DNA from: Nannobrachium achirus
Taxonomy: Eukaryota; Chordata; Actinopteri; Myctophiformes; Myctophidae
Reading direction: 5' to 3'
DNA: 64,000 bases
Assembly: GCA_963921795.1 (NCBI GenBank)
Contig: OY997641.1
Coordinates: forward strand, 61,695,000-61,758,999
This document shows positions 34,288-44,164 of the stretch, piece by piece. Positions within the stretch are counted from its first letter, which is position 1. Each line of letters begins with the position of its first letter. The notes below the pieces were generated by a model. It was not told the DNA's origin, did not search any database, and was given only the letters and a program-made list of their open reading frames with translations. The translations under genes and the position numbers were made by a program.

Positions 34288-34731
34288 CAGGGGTCTTCAA
34301 CAGGGGGTCCGGGACCCCTAGGGGGTCCTCAGAGTTACTACAGGGGGTCCTCCAAATCTTCCAATCCTTTAATTAACAACTTGAACCCTAGTGTCCATAT
34401 TCTGAGAACTGTAGCCAGAAATAGCAGATCTACAAACTCACAACGCCTCGCACTGCGAGGCGTTGTGAGCTTGTAGATCGGCTATTTTCTGCAAAGAGGT
34501 TTTGTGTAGAGGGGAAAAAGAGCAGACCAAGTACATAGTGAAAGGTCAAGTTTATTAGGTAATGACAGCTCGAGTGGTTAAATACCTGAAAACACAAATT
34601 AATCCAAAATACACTGATGATTGTGCTGTCAAACGATGAAACTATGGAATCTATGAAAAGGTTGTGGGGGTCCCTGCTTCATCTCTCTCTCAACAAAGGG
34701 GCCCTTGGCCTGAACACGTTGAAGACCCCTG
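34288..34731. mobile_element. hAT-like element, CAGGGGTCTTCAAC termini
   Basis: Left end CAGGGGTCTTCAACAGGGGG and right end, in reverse complement, CAGGGGTCTTCAACGTG. Flanks are CTCTAAAG and CGCCAGAG. The related site at 30933 still reads CTCTAGAG, which suggests an ancestral 8-bp duplication. The interior holds the palindromic module. No transposase. Confidence 0.75.
34417..34491. repeat. Palindromic AGATCTACAA module
   Basis: A near-perfect stem of about 35 bp: AGAAATAGCAGATCTACAA...CACAACGCCTCGC pairs with GCGAGGCGTTGTG...TTGTAGATCGGCTATTTCT-type sequence. Confidence 0.9.
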
Positions 34732-34845
34732 CGCCAGAGCTCTCAAACTATAGGATCACAGAACATAGAAGCAGAGGGCAGTGTTACTTGAGGACAGATT
34801 CCAAACACATTCTACCAACAAAATGTGTTCGGCAATGTGCTCTTA

Positions 34846-35593
34846 GGCCGGCTTTACACTACTGAAATCTAGCCTGAATCAGATCTGAGTCACTTCAAAA
34901 GTGGAATCCGATTTTTTTAAAATAGTCTAAATCCAAACATGTCACATTCAGGTCACATGAAATCCGATTTTGAAAAACCACATCCAGAGGTAGTTTCAAA
35001 TCCGATCCATATCGGATCTGAGGACATCTGACTCAGTCTGAAAGCAGCAACCACATCCACCCCATAGAGTTATATGCAGGTCACATTCAAGTCACATCAA
35101 ACTGGCCAAGCGTCACTTGCTGCGCGAGCAGCGCGACCTGATCGCGGCTGTAAATTACATCATTACAGAGCGCGAGTATTTACTATTTGATTACAGTGCA
35201 CTGAGCACATGAGAAAAACAAAAGAGAAGAGAGAAAACACGTGAGCTAAACAGTGAAAACGAGAGAGAAGAACGAAACACAAGAGTAAAGAAAAGAAGAG
35301 AGAAAAACTATATTAACGTGTGTTTACTATGGTCTATTATGTCGCATTTCCTGAACGTAATCAGAACGTAATCAACCAGCGTCGACGTAGTGACGTAACG
35401 TCATGACGCCTACGTCGTTACCACGGTAACCAAAGCATACATGTCGCTGCAGGGCAGCTTTGGGCTAACGCTGTCTGAACGCACAGATCAGATCTGTGTC
35501 ACTTGCAAATGCTGTGTGAAAACTCTGGCCAAAAGATCAGATTTGACATCAAATCGGATTTGGGCTGGATTTGACTGCAGTGTAAAGCCGGCC
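34846..35593. mobile_element. TA-flanked MITE, GGCCGGCTTTACACT family
   Basis: Inverted ends GGCCGGCTTTACACTACTG and CAGTGTAAAGCCGGCC are flanked by TA. The related module Z copy 1 has the unoccupied site (GTGCTCTATGGGG near 31283-31293), which confirms insertion. The 748-bp interior repeats ATCCGATTT and AGATCTGAG motifs in inverted order. No open frame. Confidence 0.85.
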
Positions 35594-35860
35594 TAAATGT
35601 GGTTTCCATTAAGTTGACAGGTGTTGTTGATGAGGAAGTCTTGTAACATCATTGTAATTCCATGCCTAGTTGTTTGTGCGGTCTGGCAAAAGAACAGTTG
35701 AAAACATCACAGTCAAACAGATACAGTACATGAGTGATTGAAAAATGACGGTCAAAACAAGTGTGTCATACTGAAGATAATGAAGGGTCTGGAAGGATTT
35801 AAAGGAATGCAGTCACAAACTAGTTTGATGTTCCTGATGCAGCACGATGAGCACGAGATC

Positions 35861-36410
35861 ATTAAAATAATACTAACAATAACAATAATAAACAAAATAT
35901 GACATTGACATTTACCTATTGCCCTCTCATGGGGTTTTGTTATGTGGTGCATGTATAACTGAATGCTGCTTCTCCACATTAGTTCTGACTCTGGGTTCAG
36001 AAAACAGGCCTGTACCAGATGACCTGGGAGGTCAGGATGGATTGTGATGTAGATACAACATGAATTTGAATTGAATTAGCCTTTATTGTCTCCAAGGAGA
36101 AATTTGGGCATAAACCATTTGGTGCTTTATAAACCAACAGCAACAGTGATATTTTTAAATCAATTCTTTCAGAGACAGAGAGCCACTGCAAAGATGTGAA
36201 AAGTGGAATGACATGATCAACTTTCTTGGTATTAGTAAGGACAGCGTTCGGAATCAGCTGCAGCAGTATACAAGGAGAGGCTTTGCCAGGGTGATTCAAG
36301 CATGGGTGTTTGATCTATCTGGGTAGACGATAACCCAGTGGAGATGGAGAGACCCTCCACACCAGATGAGCCTCTGGGCCTCTGGGCCAAAATTGGGTAG
36401 TGAGCAGTGT
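35861..36410. other. No gene seen
   Basis: Mostly unique. The minus-strand frame 36299-35997 contains KISLLLLVYKAPNGLCPNF, a string seen in fish LINE tails (VYKALNGLAPNY-like), so 36000-36300 may hold a decayed LINE fragment. Confidence 0.45.
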
Positions 36411-36545
36411 TGGGTATCGTTACTTTTAAAAGTAACTTGTTAAGTTACTGCGTTATTGCCATTGAAAAGTAATCTGTTACGTTACAGCATTACCTTGAGA
36501 AAAGTAACTTGTTAGTTTACCGACAATTAAAACCCACCTGCAATA
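36411..36545. mobile_element. Terminus of an unclassified fish DNA element
   Basis: CAGTGTTGGGTATCGTTACT followed by alternating GTTAC/GTAAC palindromes is a pattern common at ends of fish non-autonomous DNA elements. The other end was not found. Confidence 0.4.
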
Positions 36546-36695
36546 GTCGGAGGCCTTAGGGTTTTTTCGTGCTAATCAGTCTAAAAGCACCACATTTTGC
36601 ACAGATGTAGCCCAGGGACAACTACTGGAAATGCATAGTTTTCAAGATGGCACATATTCCCTCCCAATGTATATACATTTTAAGCTCCCATGGAC

Positions 36696-37033
36696 GCGTT
36701 ATTGGAAATGACACCCGAGCTCCAGGGAAACCCCGCCCACCGAAGCTTTTGATTGGCTGAAGCGGAGCTAGGGAGCGCTCCATTGTAGTCGCTTGGACAG
36801 GGCGTTTATCGTGGGCTTGCCCAGGCCTTACGGCCTGGGCATAAATATAACGATTGCATTCACCACGGCTTCGTAACTCGCGCGGCCGGCTGGCCCGCTC
36901 TTCGCGGCCGCTCGCGCCTGCGGCGCTCGGGGGCGAAGAGCAGGACCAAGGTCCGCTGGCCTTCGCGCCGCTTGCAGTGTCGTGGACAATCGAGCGGCTC
37001 CACCTGGAGCTCGGGTGTCATTTCAAATAACGC
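36696..37033. mobile_element. CpG-rich MULE-like element with 9-bp target duplication
   Basis: Inverted ends GCGTTATT(G/T)GAAATGACACCC continuing GAGCTCCAGG are about 30 bp with one mismatch. CCCATGGAC flanks both sides exactly (36687-36695 and 37034-37042). A 9-bp duplication is the signature of Mutator-like elements. The 338-bp interior is very CpG-rich (GCGGCCGCTCGCGCCTGCGG) with a CCCAGGCC...GGCCTGGG hairpin. No transposase. Confidence 0.85.
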
Positions 37034-37465
37034 CCCATGGACGCCATCGTGAAAATTATGCCTTTTCAGTGGTTTGTTTCTACTAAGCTTTTAGGATGTT
37101 CTTTAGCATACCTAATAGTAACAGGATCCATTGAAAAATCTCTTCCATCAATTATTTGGGGTTTCAACCATGTGCAGACCTATTTAATAATGGATTAATT
37201 TCAAACAGACCACTAGGGGGTGAGCCCAACTTGTTGCAGTTGTTTTTTGAAAACCTTATGTCCATACCCAACACCATACCAAAAGTCAAAAACGTGTCAC
37301 CAAGTGCATAATTGTTATGATTTTTGAGCGGTGCAAACCTATAGACTTTTTGACCAAAATTATGATGTCATTAATGATGATGACATGAGTTAGCTAGACC
37401 AATGAAACACTTCGATTCTGTTGATCTGTCCATGATGTCATAGGCACAGAGGCACCCGATTGGTT

Positions 37466-37643
37466 CACCCTGATTATTATTATTATTTTTTAAACAACAT
37501 GTTTATTTTCTCTATTTTTTTTACATACAAAACATCACACACAACATAACAATTCACCCTGATTATTATTATTATTTTTTAAACAATATGTTTATTTTCT
37601 CTCTTTTTTTTTACATACAAAACATCACACACAACATAACAAG
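37466..37643. repeat. Tandem duplication of about 88 bp
   Basis: CACCCTGATTATTATTATT through CACACACAACATAACAA is present twice (from 37466 and 37555). It corresponds to the 3' end of the L1 copy plus a few bases of target. Confidence 0.9.
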
Positions 37644-38428
37644 AGCAAAGCTCAGACAAAATAAACAAACAAAAAAACCCCACAGAAAACAAAAACCCAT
37701 AGAATACAAAATAAACATGACACAAAGAGCACGCACATCACATTAACATACCGATTCATAAGCCACAAGGCCAGACAAAATGACTGTAGAGAGAGAACAA
37801 AACAAAACAAACTGGTTCCTCCATCAGATGGGAAAGGTCGTTTCCCTTAACATACTGAATAAAACGTCCCCATATTTTCTCAAACAGCTCTTGTTTGTTT
37901 TTGAGAGTGTATGTAATTCTTTCTAAAGGAAGGCATAAAGATAGTTCCTTAAACCACTGAGCGATGCTAGGTTTCCCTGTCCTTTTCCATGAAAGGGCGA
38001 TAACCCTTTTGGCTTGCAATTTTGTATCTTATGGCCAATTGGGTAAAGGCCAAGGAAGAAGAGTTTTGGATCAAGCACAATGTTAATAAGTAGTATCCGA
38101 ATTGTAACTCCTTCCTAACCTCCTCCCAGAACTCCTTTATTCTTGGACATGCCCACAAACAATGGAACAGAGTGCCTTTATCATTGTTACATCTATTACA
38201 AGTGTCTGGGATATAGAATTAAATTTGTTATTTTTTTCTGGCGTGATGTACACCCTCATCAGCCAATTATATTGCAGCAATTTTAAACGAGTATTACTAG
38301 TCTGTGCCTGAGCCTCCTCTGGCTGTGTTAAACTCATCCATTGTTAGCTCCCCTTGTAAATCAGAATTCCAGGCATTAAATCTAGATTCAGATGTTTCGG
38401 GAGAGAAGTCCACCAGGAGAGTATAAAA
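37472..38428 (-). pseudogene. L1 LINE ORF2 3' part, interrupted copy
   Basis: The minus strand encodes, in shifted frames, LVDFSPETSESRFNAW, LLQYNWLMRVYITPEKNNKF, CPRIKEFWEEVRKELQF and AKRVIALSWKRTGKPSIAQW then ELFEKIWGRF. This is the order of the C-terminal part of fish L1 ORF2. Several frameshifts make it dead. Its upstream part continues beyond the hAT element at 40535, and FYT is repeated at both borders by the target duplication. Confidence 0.9.
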
Positions 38429-40526
38429 CAGGGACGTGTTGGGCCCCTGATTCAGCCTGGGAAAAGGAATTGGAGAGGCCCTCATTGTGCATGGCTATTA
38501 GCCATGCACAATGGCTATGTGTGCCAGGGGGGGGGGGGGGTCCGTGGCCCATTTGGTTTATTTCTTCTCAATGAAAAATATAGTCTATATAAATATTTTC
38601 TTTGTTGAGTACCTAATTGTGTTGGGATGACTTTCTCATTAATATGTTGCAGGAGATGTGTGGTACTGTACATGGTACATGATTGCATCAGATGAGAACA
38701 AGACAGCTAGAAGTAATATTTGATAATAACCCGAATTCCCTGAAAATTGCAAAATGTGTGTTTAATCCTTTGTTGGAGAAACCTATTTTTTTGGACAATG
38801 GATTCATATGGTGGTCAGACAATGAAACAACTAAGGTCAATGGGACCGCAGTGAAAAATTGTGCAGGTAAAGATCAAAAACAGATCTGTTCAGAAGGATC
38901 TATTTTTGCTACAAAGCAAAGGAGGGCAGCACTGGACAAGTAAACCCTTCATAGAAAGTGTTTGAAAGTGCTGTAGTAACACTCCATAATCATATTCAGT
39001 GGAAACCACTGACCACAGCCTAGGGTCCACATACAATCACCATCAGACCTCGAGCTTATAAATCTGCTCACCTCTGATTAAAGTTAGGAGACATTGCACG
39101 AAAGTAGACGTGACACTGCATTCCTTTAAATCCTGCCATGCCCTTTATCATTGTCTGATCACTGGTCATGTACGTCACGTACAGTACATGACCTTTCTAT
39201 TTCCATTGTTCCACATATCTTGTATCACAACTCTGCAAGGTCTAGACTGTCTCATCATGATAGAAGATTTCTCATCAAGATATCACCCCAATGGAAAGAA
39301 ACCACAACTGTCGAAGCTACTGTACCAAAAAATTGTTTTGGATTGATAAGGTAGAACTGGTAGAACATGATCTCCTCACCTCAGCTAACCTCTGACAAGC
39401 CAGCAATCTCTACAATAAGCATATGACACGCAGCCACTAACCTCTGCACCCGTCCTAAATGGCCCTTTGGCTCATGTAATGTGCGATAAAGTACTAAATG
39501 TACAGATACGACACAAATATTGAAATCCCAAATACGTAATTGACTTTCACCATGCCATATTTAATGCCTGTCTTAACCTCCTGGAAGTCTTAAGGTTTTC
39601 TTCAGAATATGTAACCTGGCATGCCCCATTTTGGGCATGTCATTGAAGGCCAAGTAAATAAATAAATACGTAATAATGAGAAACATTTCTGAAAATGTGT
39701 TGTGAGCTTGTACATTGGCTTTCAAAACAATGGCTTATTATGTTTCGTTGTGGCAGAAGAAAAAGAAATGTGTTGATTGATTTGTGATGGTTGTTGAAAT
39801 ATTTAATACATTCTCAGTAGTTTTGCTATATTTAGTTTTTATAGACGCATTTGGGCATTACTTCTGAGATATTTCCACTCATTTGAATGTTACGCTGCCT
39901 TACGTAGGCCTACATTTAACTTTTTAACCACATTTCTGGGTTTATATTTTAATTTAAAAAAATGCTCAAAACTAAATAAAATGCCATATGATCCTAAGAG
40001 TGTGGTGTTGCCAGGCAATACCACCAGGAAAAGTAGTGTTGCTATGGCAATACTGGCAACATAGGCGGTGGCAGCCATGAGAGAGAGATCTCTCTCTATA
40101 GACGGGTTTCTTGTTTACAAACATTGAGACTAAATGCACAGGTGACTGTATCATGTAATCAATTCCGTCCAATCCCCAAACCTGTTGTTTTGGGGAGCGC
40201 TGGTTTCATTGGCTAATTTTGGTACGGACCCTGCGCACACATCTAGTTTTATCAGTGTAACGTGGACCAGAAACCCGTCTATAGCGCTGCTGCTAAGTCA
40301 AAGATTGTCCATTTCAGATCATGAGAGACAAGCCAGTGGGCCAATTACATGAGTTATATTTACTTTGTGGGCCACCCAGCCCTCAAAATGGAACAAAGGC
40401 AGTTACCGTAATTACCTGTTTTTTTTTTTTTTTTGTTCTTTTTTTTAATTGGTGGCCTGGACCGGACGGGAATGGACCGGCCGTTCGGGAGTTGTCCCAC
40501 TTTTCCCAATGGCCAGCACGTCCCTG
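38429..40526 (+). mobile_element. 2.1-kb hAT element inserted in L1
   Basis: Termini CAGGGACGTGTTGGGCCCC and, in reverse complement at the right, CAGGGACGTGCTGGCCATTG. A perfect 8-bp target duplication GTATAAAA lies at 38421-38428 and 40527-40534, the hAT signature. The interior has no transposase frame but aligns with 4174-5625, and its right part aligns with 52179-52500 in inverse orientation. It splits an L1 reading frame. Confidence 0.9.
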
Positions 40527-40534
40527 GTATAAAA

Positions 40535-40758
40535 CCCCGATATGATGCCCCTTTCAAAGGGATTCCTGATGAGAGCTCTTTCTATTATCGACAGAGGAGG
40601 AATCGTCAGAGACTGTGCTTGTTTAACCTTTATAAAGTACCTAAATTGGAAAAATATAAACAGATGTGTTCTAGGAATATTACATTTAGCCATAAGTTCT
40701 TCAAATGAAAGCAGAGTCTTAGTACGCGTTTAGGCCGCAGAAAATACGTCATAAAAAA
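40535..40758 (-). pseudogene. L1 LINE ORF2, part upstream of the hAT insertion
   Basis: The minus strand encodes FRYFIKVKQAQSLTIPPLS and ERALIRNPFERGIISGFYT, which continues in frame into YTLLVDFSPETS on the other side of the hAT element. The 5' end at about 40758 is followed by a 39-bp sequence (40759-40798) also present at 37433-37471 with three or so differences. It is either a long target duplication or a pre-existing repeat. Confidence 0.85.
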
Positions 40759-40939
40759 TTATGTCATAGACACGGAGGCACCCGATTGGTTCACCCTTTA
40801 GGCCATTGAATTTGAATTTCAAAATTGTATTAGATGAATATCACTGATAAGCGATAGAATAACCACACTTTTAGACAGACTGTGGATAATTTCACAGGTT
40901 ATAAATGATAGGCAACTAATACAAGTATAAAATACAAAT

Positions 40940-41021
40940 AAACAGCTTTTGAAAAAAGCTGTTTATTAGCTCTGGTCCATAGCGTTAGTGGTTAACTCCA
41001 CTAACGCTATGGACCAGAGCT
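40940..41021. repeat. Two adjacent hairpins, one with perfect 24-bp arms
   Basis: AAACAGCTTTT/AAAAGCTGTTT (about 40940-40964) is followed directly by arms starting AGCTCTGGTCCATAGCG (40968-40991) and their exact complement (40998-41021) around a 6-base loop. Confidence 0.95.
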
Positions 41022-42014
41022 ACATGGCTCGCTGGCTGCATATCCATGGAGAAAGAGAGAGGCAGCCATGGCCTGTGGCACCTCGCGAAAACTCTCTGGA
41101 GAGAAGATTATAATCCTCATCCTGCAAACGTTCACGTTGATGTTGTGCTTGTGCGCGAATGAAACCCACTGATTAATAGCTAGTTTACAGCCTGCAGCTA
41201 ATCGCTGCTGCTGCGTTCTGCCTGCTTCGAAAACTTCCGCACTATGCAGTCTGTGAAATGAACAGAGGCGGAGGCAACAGCCTATCAGCGCGTCGTTGTC
41301 ATAGAGATGACAACCCATGCCCCGGAATCATCCAATCAGCGTGCCGTTCTCTCTCTCTCGCACACATGCAGACTTCAGAGCGCATGTAATGAAGTGGAAT
41401 ACAACGAGAAGTGGAAACAGAGTTTTTTTTTTAAATATATAATTAGTCCTGGGTCCGGTCGGCGGTGCCTCGCGGTCCGGACGTGGACCGCGGTCCGCCT
41501 ATTGAGGACCCCTGCTCTAGGGTGTCTGTAATAATATGCCCAAGATATTTTGTACTTTTTGACACACACATTGTTTGGCAGACAGGTAAAAGGCAGGAAA
41601 CTTGATTTCTAAGTCCTCCTTTGTTCTACAGAACAGATAATTCATTCAATAGCCTACAGCAAGGTGATGGCAGCCACCCGTATGCCCTTGGCTGCATGTC
41701 CTTGCACTGTAGCACATACTGTACATGTGTGTCCCCCAGAAAAACATATTTAGACCTAAAAGCTGTCAACATGCCATGTATAGTGCTTCGAGAGCTTTTT
41801 TTTTTCTTCTTTGGCATGACGCATTGCGATCATGCATCTATATGAAGCAAAGCAAAACAGCAGATTGATTCCTCATAGATCGGTCAATTATGAAGCGATT
41901 TTAAAAATTGAAAGAGATCCATCCATGGTCCTGTGAATTTGCTTTCCATGCTGACACCAGCCATGAGTCTATTCCTGCACAAATTACAGCAGGCGAAGAT
42001 CCGCTCTTGCCAAC
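41022..42014. other. No gene; hAT terminus remnant
   Basis: A GC-rich hAT-like right end (GGTCCGCCTATTGAGGACCC then CTG) lies at about 41494-41516, preceded by CGGTCCGGACGTGGACCGCG. The left end was not found. The rest is unremarkable apart from poly-T near 41798. Confidence 0.4.
41905..42010. repeat. Inverted repeat pair, left member
   Basis: GAATTTGCTTTCCATGCTGA through CAGGCGAAGATCCGC is present in reverse complement at 45515-45605. The pair flanks about 3.5 kb. Whether it marks the ends of a compound element or an inversion is unclear. Confidence 0.75.
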
Positions 42015-42442
42015 TAGTGATGCGCGGGCTAGTGATTTTTATGGACCGCGGGCCCCCGCAATTTTAATTATCTGACCCAGCCCAGCCCAACCCGCAACAA
42101 CGCATCAACGCAGCAGCTCCGTGATGTGTCATTCATGAGTGATTTGTTCATAAGAATCGAATCATTAGCATGCATGACTCGTGAACGATTCGTTCAAATC
42201 CCTGAAATAGGTTGTTCACACTTTCGTTCACACCCCCGCCCCTTCCCCTAATAGCCCCGGCCGGCAGACAGGACGCAACGGCGGGCTGTACTCGCAACGT
42301 AATAAAAACCCTCCCGCGATTGTGTTTTTCACGGGACGATCACGCTATGAACAAATCATTTGAACGAATCTTTTGAACGGATCATTACCGTGAACATGAA
42401 CGAAATCATTTGTTCACTGAAATGAACAGGATTGCCCATCAC
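42015..42442. mobile_element. hAT-like MITE with GTTCAC/GAACGAATC repeats
   Basis: It starts AGTGATGCGCGGGC and ends GGATTGCCCATCACT. Repeated TTCGTTCA and GAACGAATC motifs in both orientations fill the interior, a layout seen in a common fish MITE family. No clean target duplication. Confidence 0.55.
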
Positions 42443-43077
42443 TTTGCAGTCGAGTGAGCCGGTGTTGTGTAGAGTAGGCTGTTTCACTGTAAAAAATGAC
42501 GTTGTGCCTTGCACTGCAAAAACGGGACATTGGATTGAGCACATTGTAAAAAAAAAATGAGAATAAAAACTACAAAAAGAAGAAAATTACATTAGGAGCA
42601 TAAGGAGGGGAGGAGGTAGAAAATACCACTATTTCTAAACCAGCCCCCAGCATGCCTGCAAGCACTACTATATTACAATAGATGACCACAGGGGCTGTGT
42701 ATGCTGTGCATCATCTAGGCCTATTCAGAGACTTTCATATAAAAGAGAATGTATGTTAAATTACCCCATTAGTACTCTTTCTCTCATAACCCCAGGACCC
42801 CTTTAAAAGTCATAGATTAACTCACTAACCCGACTCCCTCCCATAACACGCAACACTCTCAAGAACAGTGTGAGGAATTTCACCTTTTTTGTTAACAAGA
42901 TCGCCACCATCAGATCTGTTATCATTCCCGATACAAATTCCCTCCCTTTTTGTCAATAATCTCAGCATCACGTAATCATTTTGAACTGGTCTCTCCACTC
43001 ACCCTAAAAAATACTATACTATCCTCCACCTGTAAACTGGACCTGCTTACCACTGTCCTACCACAAATATACCGGCA

Positions 43078-43106
43078 AGTTGTTGTTGTTGTTGTTGTTG
43101 TTGTTT
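43078..43106. repeat. (GTT)n microsatellite
   Basis: About nine GTT units. Confidence 0.95.
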
Positions 43107-43312
43107 TCTCCACATTCATCCAAAATAAATTATTGATAATTTTACCATAAATACATAATGAACTCCTAATTTTCCACAGTGTATGCCAATAGGCCTATGC
43201 GACACATTTTACAATGATTTTACAATAAGGCAGGCATTAAATGTGGCATGGTGAAAGTCTATTCCGTGTTTGGGATTTCAATAATTGGGTCATGTCAGTA
43301 CAGTTAGTGCTT

Positions 43313-43428
43313 ACAGGTAGAACAATAAAAGTCTGCACACCGATTTATGCTCCCAACATTAAGTGTACTTGTGGTAATGTTTCGAGCCTACCGGCTCTTC
43401 ATCAGACCTACCCTACCCTACCCTTCAT
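43313..43428 (-). mobile_element. Hammerhead-ribozyme retroposon, copy 2 (116 bp)
   Basis: Inserted between CAGTTAGTGCTT (43301-43312) and CAGTTAGTGTTT (43429-43440), a 12-bp target duplication with one mismatch. Module Y copy 1 retains the empty site. On the minus strand it reads (GGGTA)n, CTGATGA, stem-loop, GAAAC, then about 70 bp ending TTTTATTGTTCTACC. It is far shorter than any coding Penelope-like element. Confidence 0.7.
43379..43405 (-). ncRNA. Hammerhead ribozyme core motif
   Basis: The minus strand reads CTGATGA + AGAGCCGGTAGGCTC + GAAAC. Stem II is a perfect 5-bp GAGCC/GGCTC helix closed by GGTA. All invariant core bases visible here match. A second partial CTGATGA start lies about 26 bp upstream on the same strand. 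Stem I and the cleavage site are unclear because of the GGGTA repeats. Confidence 0.65.
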
Positions 43429-43548
43429 CAGTTAGTGTTTCCATCAAATGTTACATGAGCAAAGTACAGAAGCCTACTCTTTGCGTAAATAAAATTATCA
43501 AACAGGCACATTTTTACAGAACATGGGAAAACATATCTACTCTGTTAA

Positions 43549-44160
43549 CCCTTAAGTGCTGTTCGGGTCATTTTGACCCGTTTTACATTTTCATTTGGAA
43601 AAAAAAGGTAGAAGTTAAAAATGTTTCCACCTGAAACTCACTGGCCTTAAAGATTCTTCTGAGATGAACATGTAAAAAAAATATTTTTGCACTACACCCA
43701 TGCTACACCCCCCTCATATTTTTTGAACCTTAAGTGCTGTTCGGGTCATTTTGACCCGGAAGCACAGAAATACACAGTATTATGCCAAAACACAGACACA
43801 CAGTCACCCCCACTTCTAACACCCCCCTTCCGAAGCCCCATTCCGAACCCTCCCCCCTTCCTATAAGCATGAGCAATATTGCCCAGTATTAAATGAAGTA
43901 GTTTTTTTTACATGGATTTCAGCTAAATCAGTAAAAACGCCTAGCTCTTTCAGTGTTTAATGTGATATAGCAAAGCAGAAATGCAAACATTTACCAAATA
44001 TATCATATGAATTGTTTGGTATTGAGTCAAAGTCAATGTATCATGATGATTTGTTAAGTTAAAATTTATATTAGTGTTGTTTTTTTTAAACCAAATATCC
44101 ACCGGGTCAAAATGACCCGAACAGAACGAAGGTGTAGTGAATCTGAACAGAACTTAAGGG
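43549..44160. mobile_element. piggyBac-like MITE, CCCTTAAGTGCTGTTCGGG family
   Basis: Exact TTAA flanks (43545-43548 and 44161-44164) and ends CCCTTAAGTGCTGTTCGGG and, in reverse complement, CCCTTAAGTTCTGTTCAG. TTAA targets with CCC termini are the piggyBac signature. The GGGTCATTTTGACCC palindrome occurs near both ends and again near 43741. A second copy begins at 63564. No transposase. Confidence 0.85.
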
Positions 44161-44164
44161 TTAA

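Larger units (their letters stand above)
43107..43545. repeat. Low-copy duplicated module Y, copy 2
   Basis: Aligns with 33895-34235. Differs by the retroposon at 43313-43428 and small indels. Confidence 0.8.
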
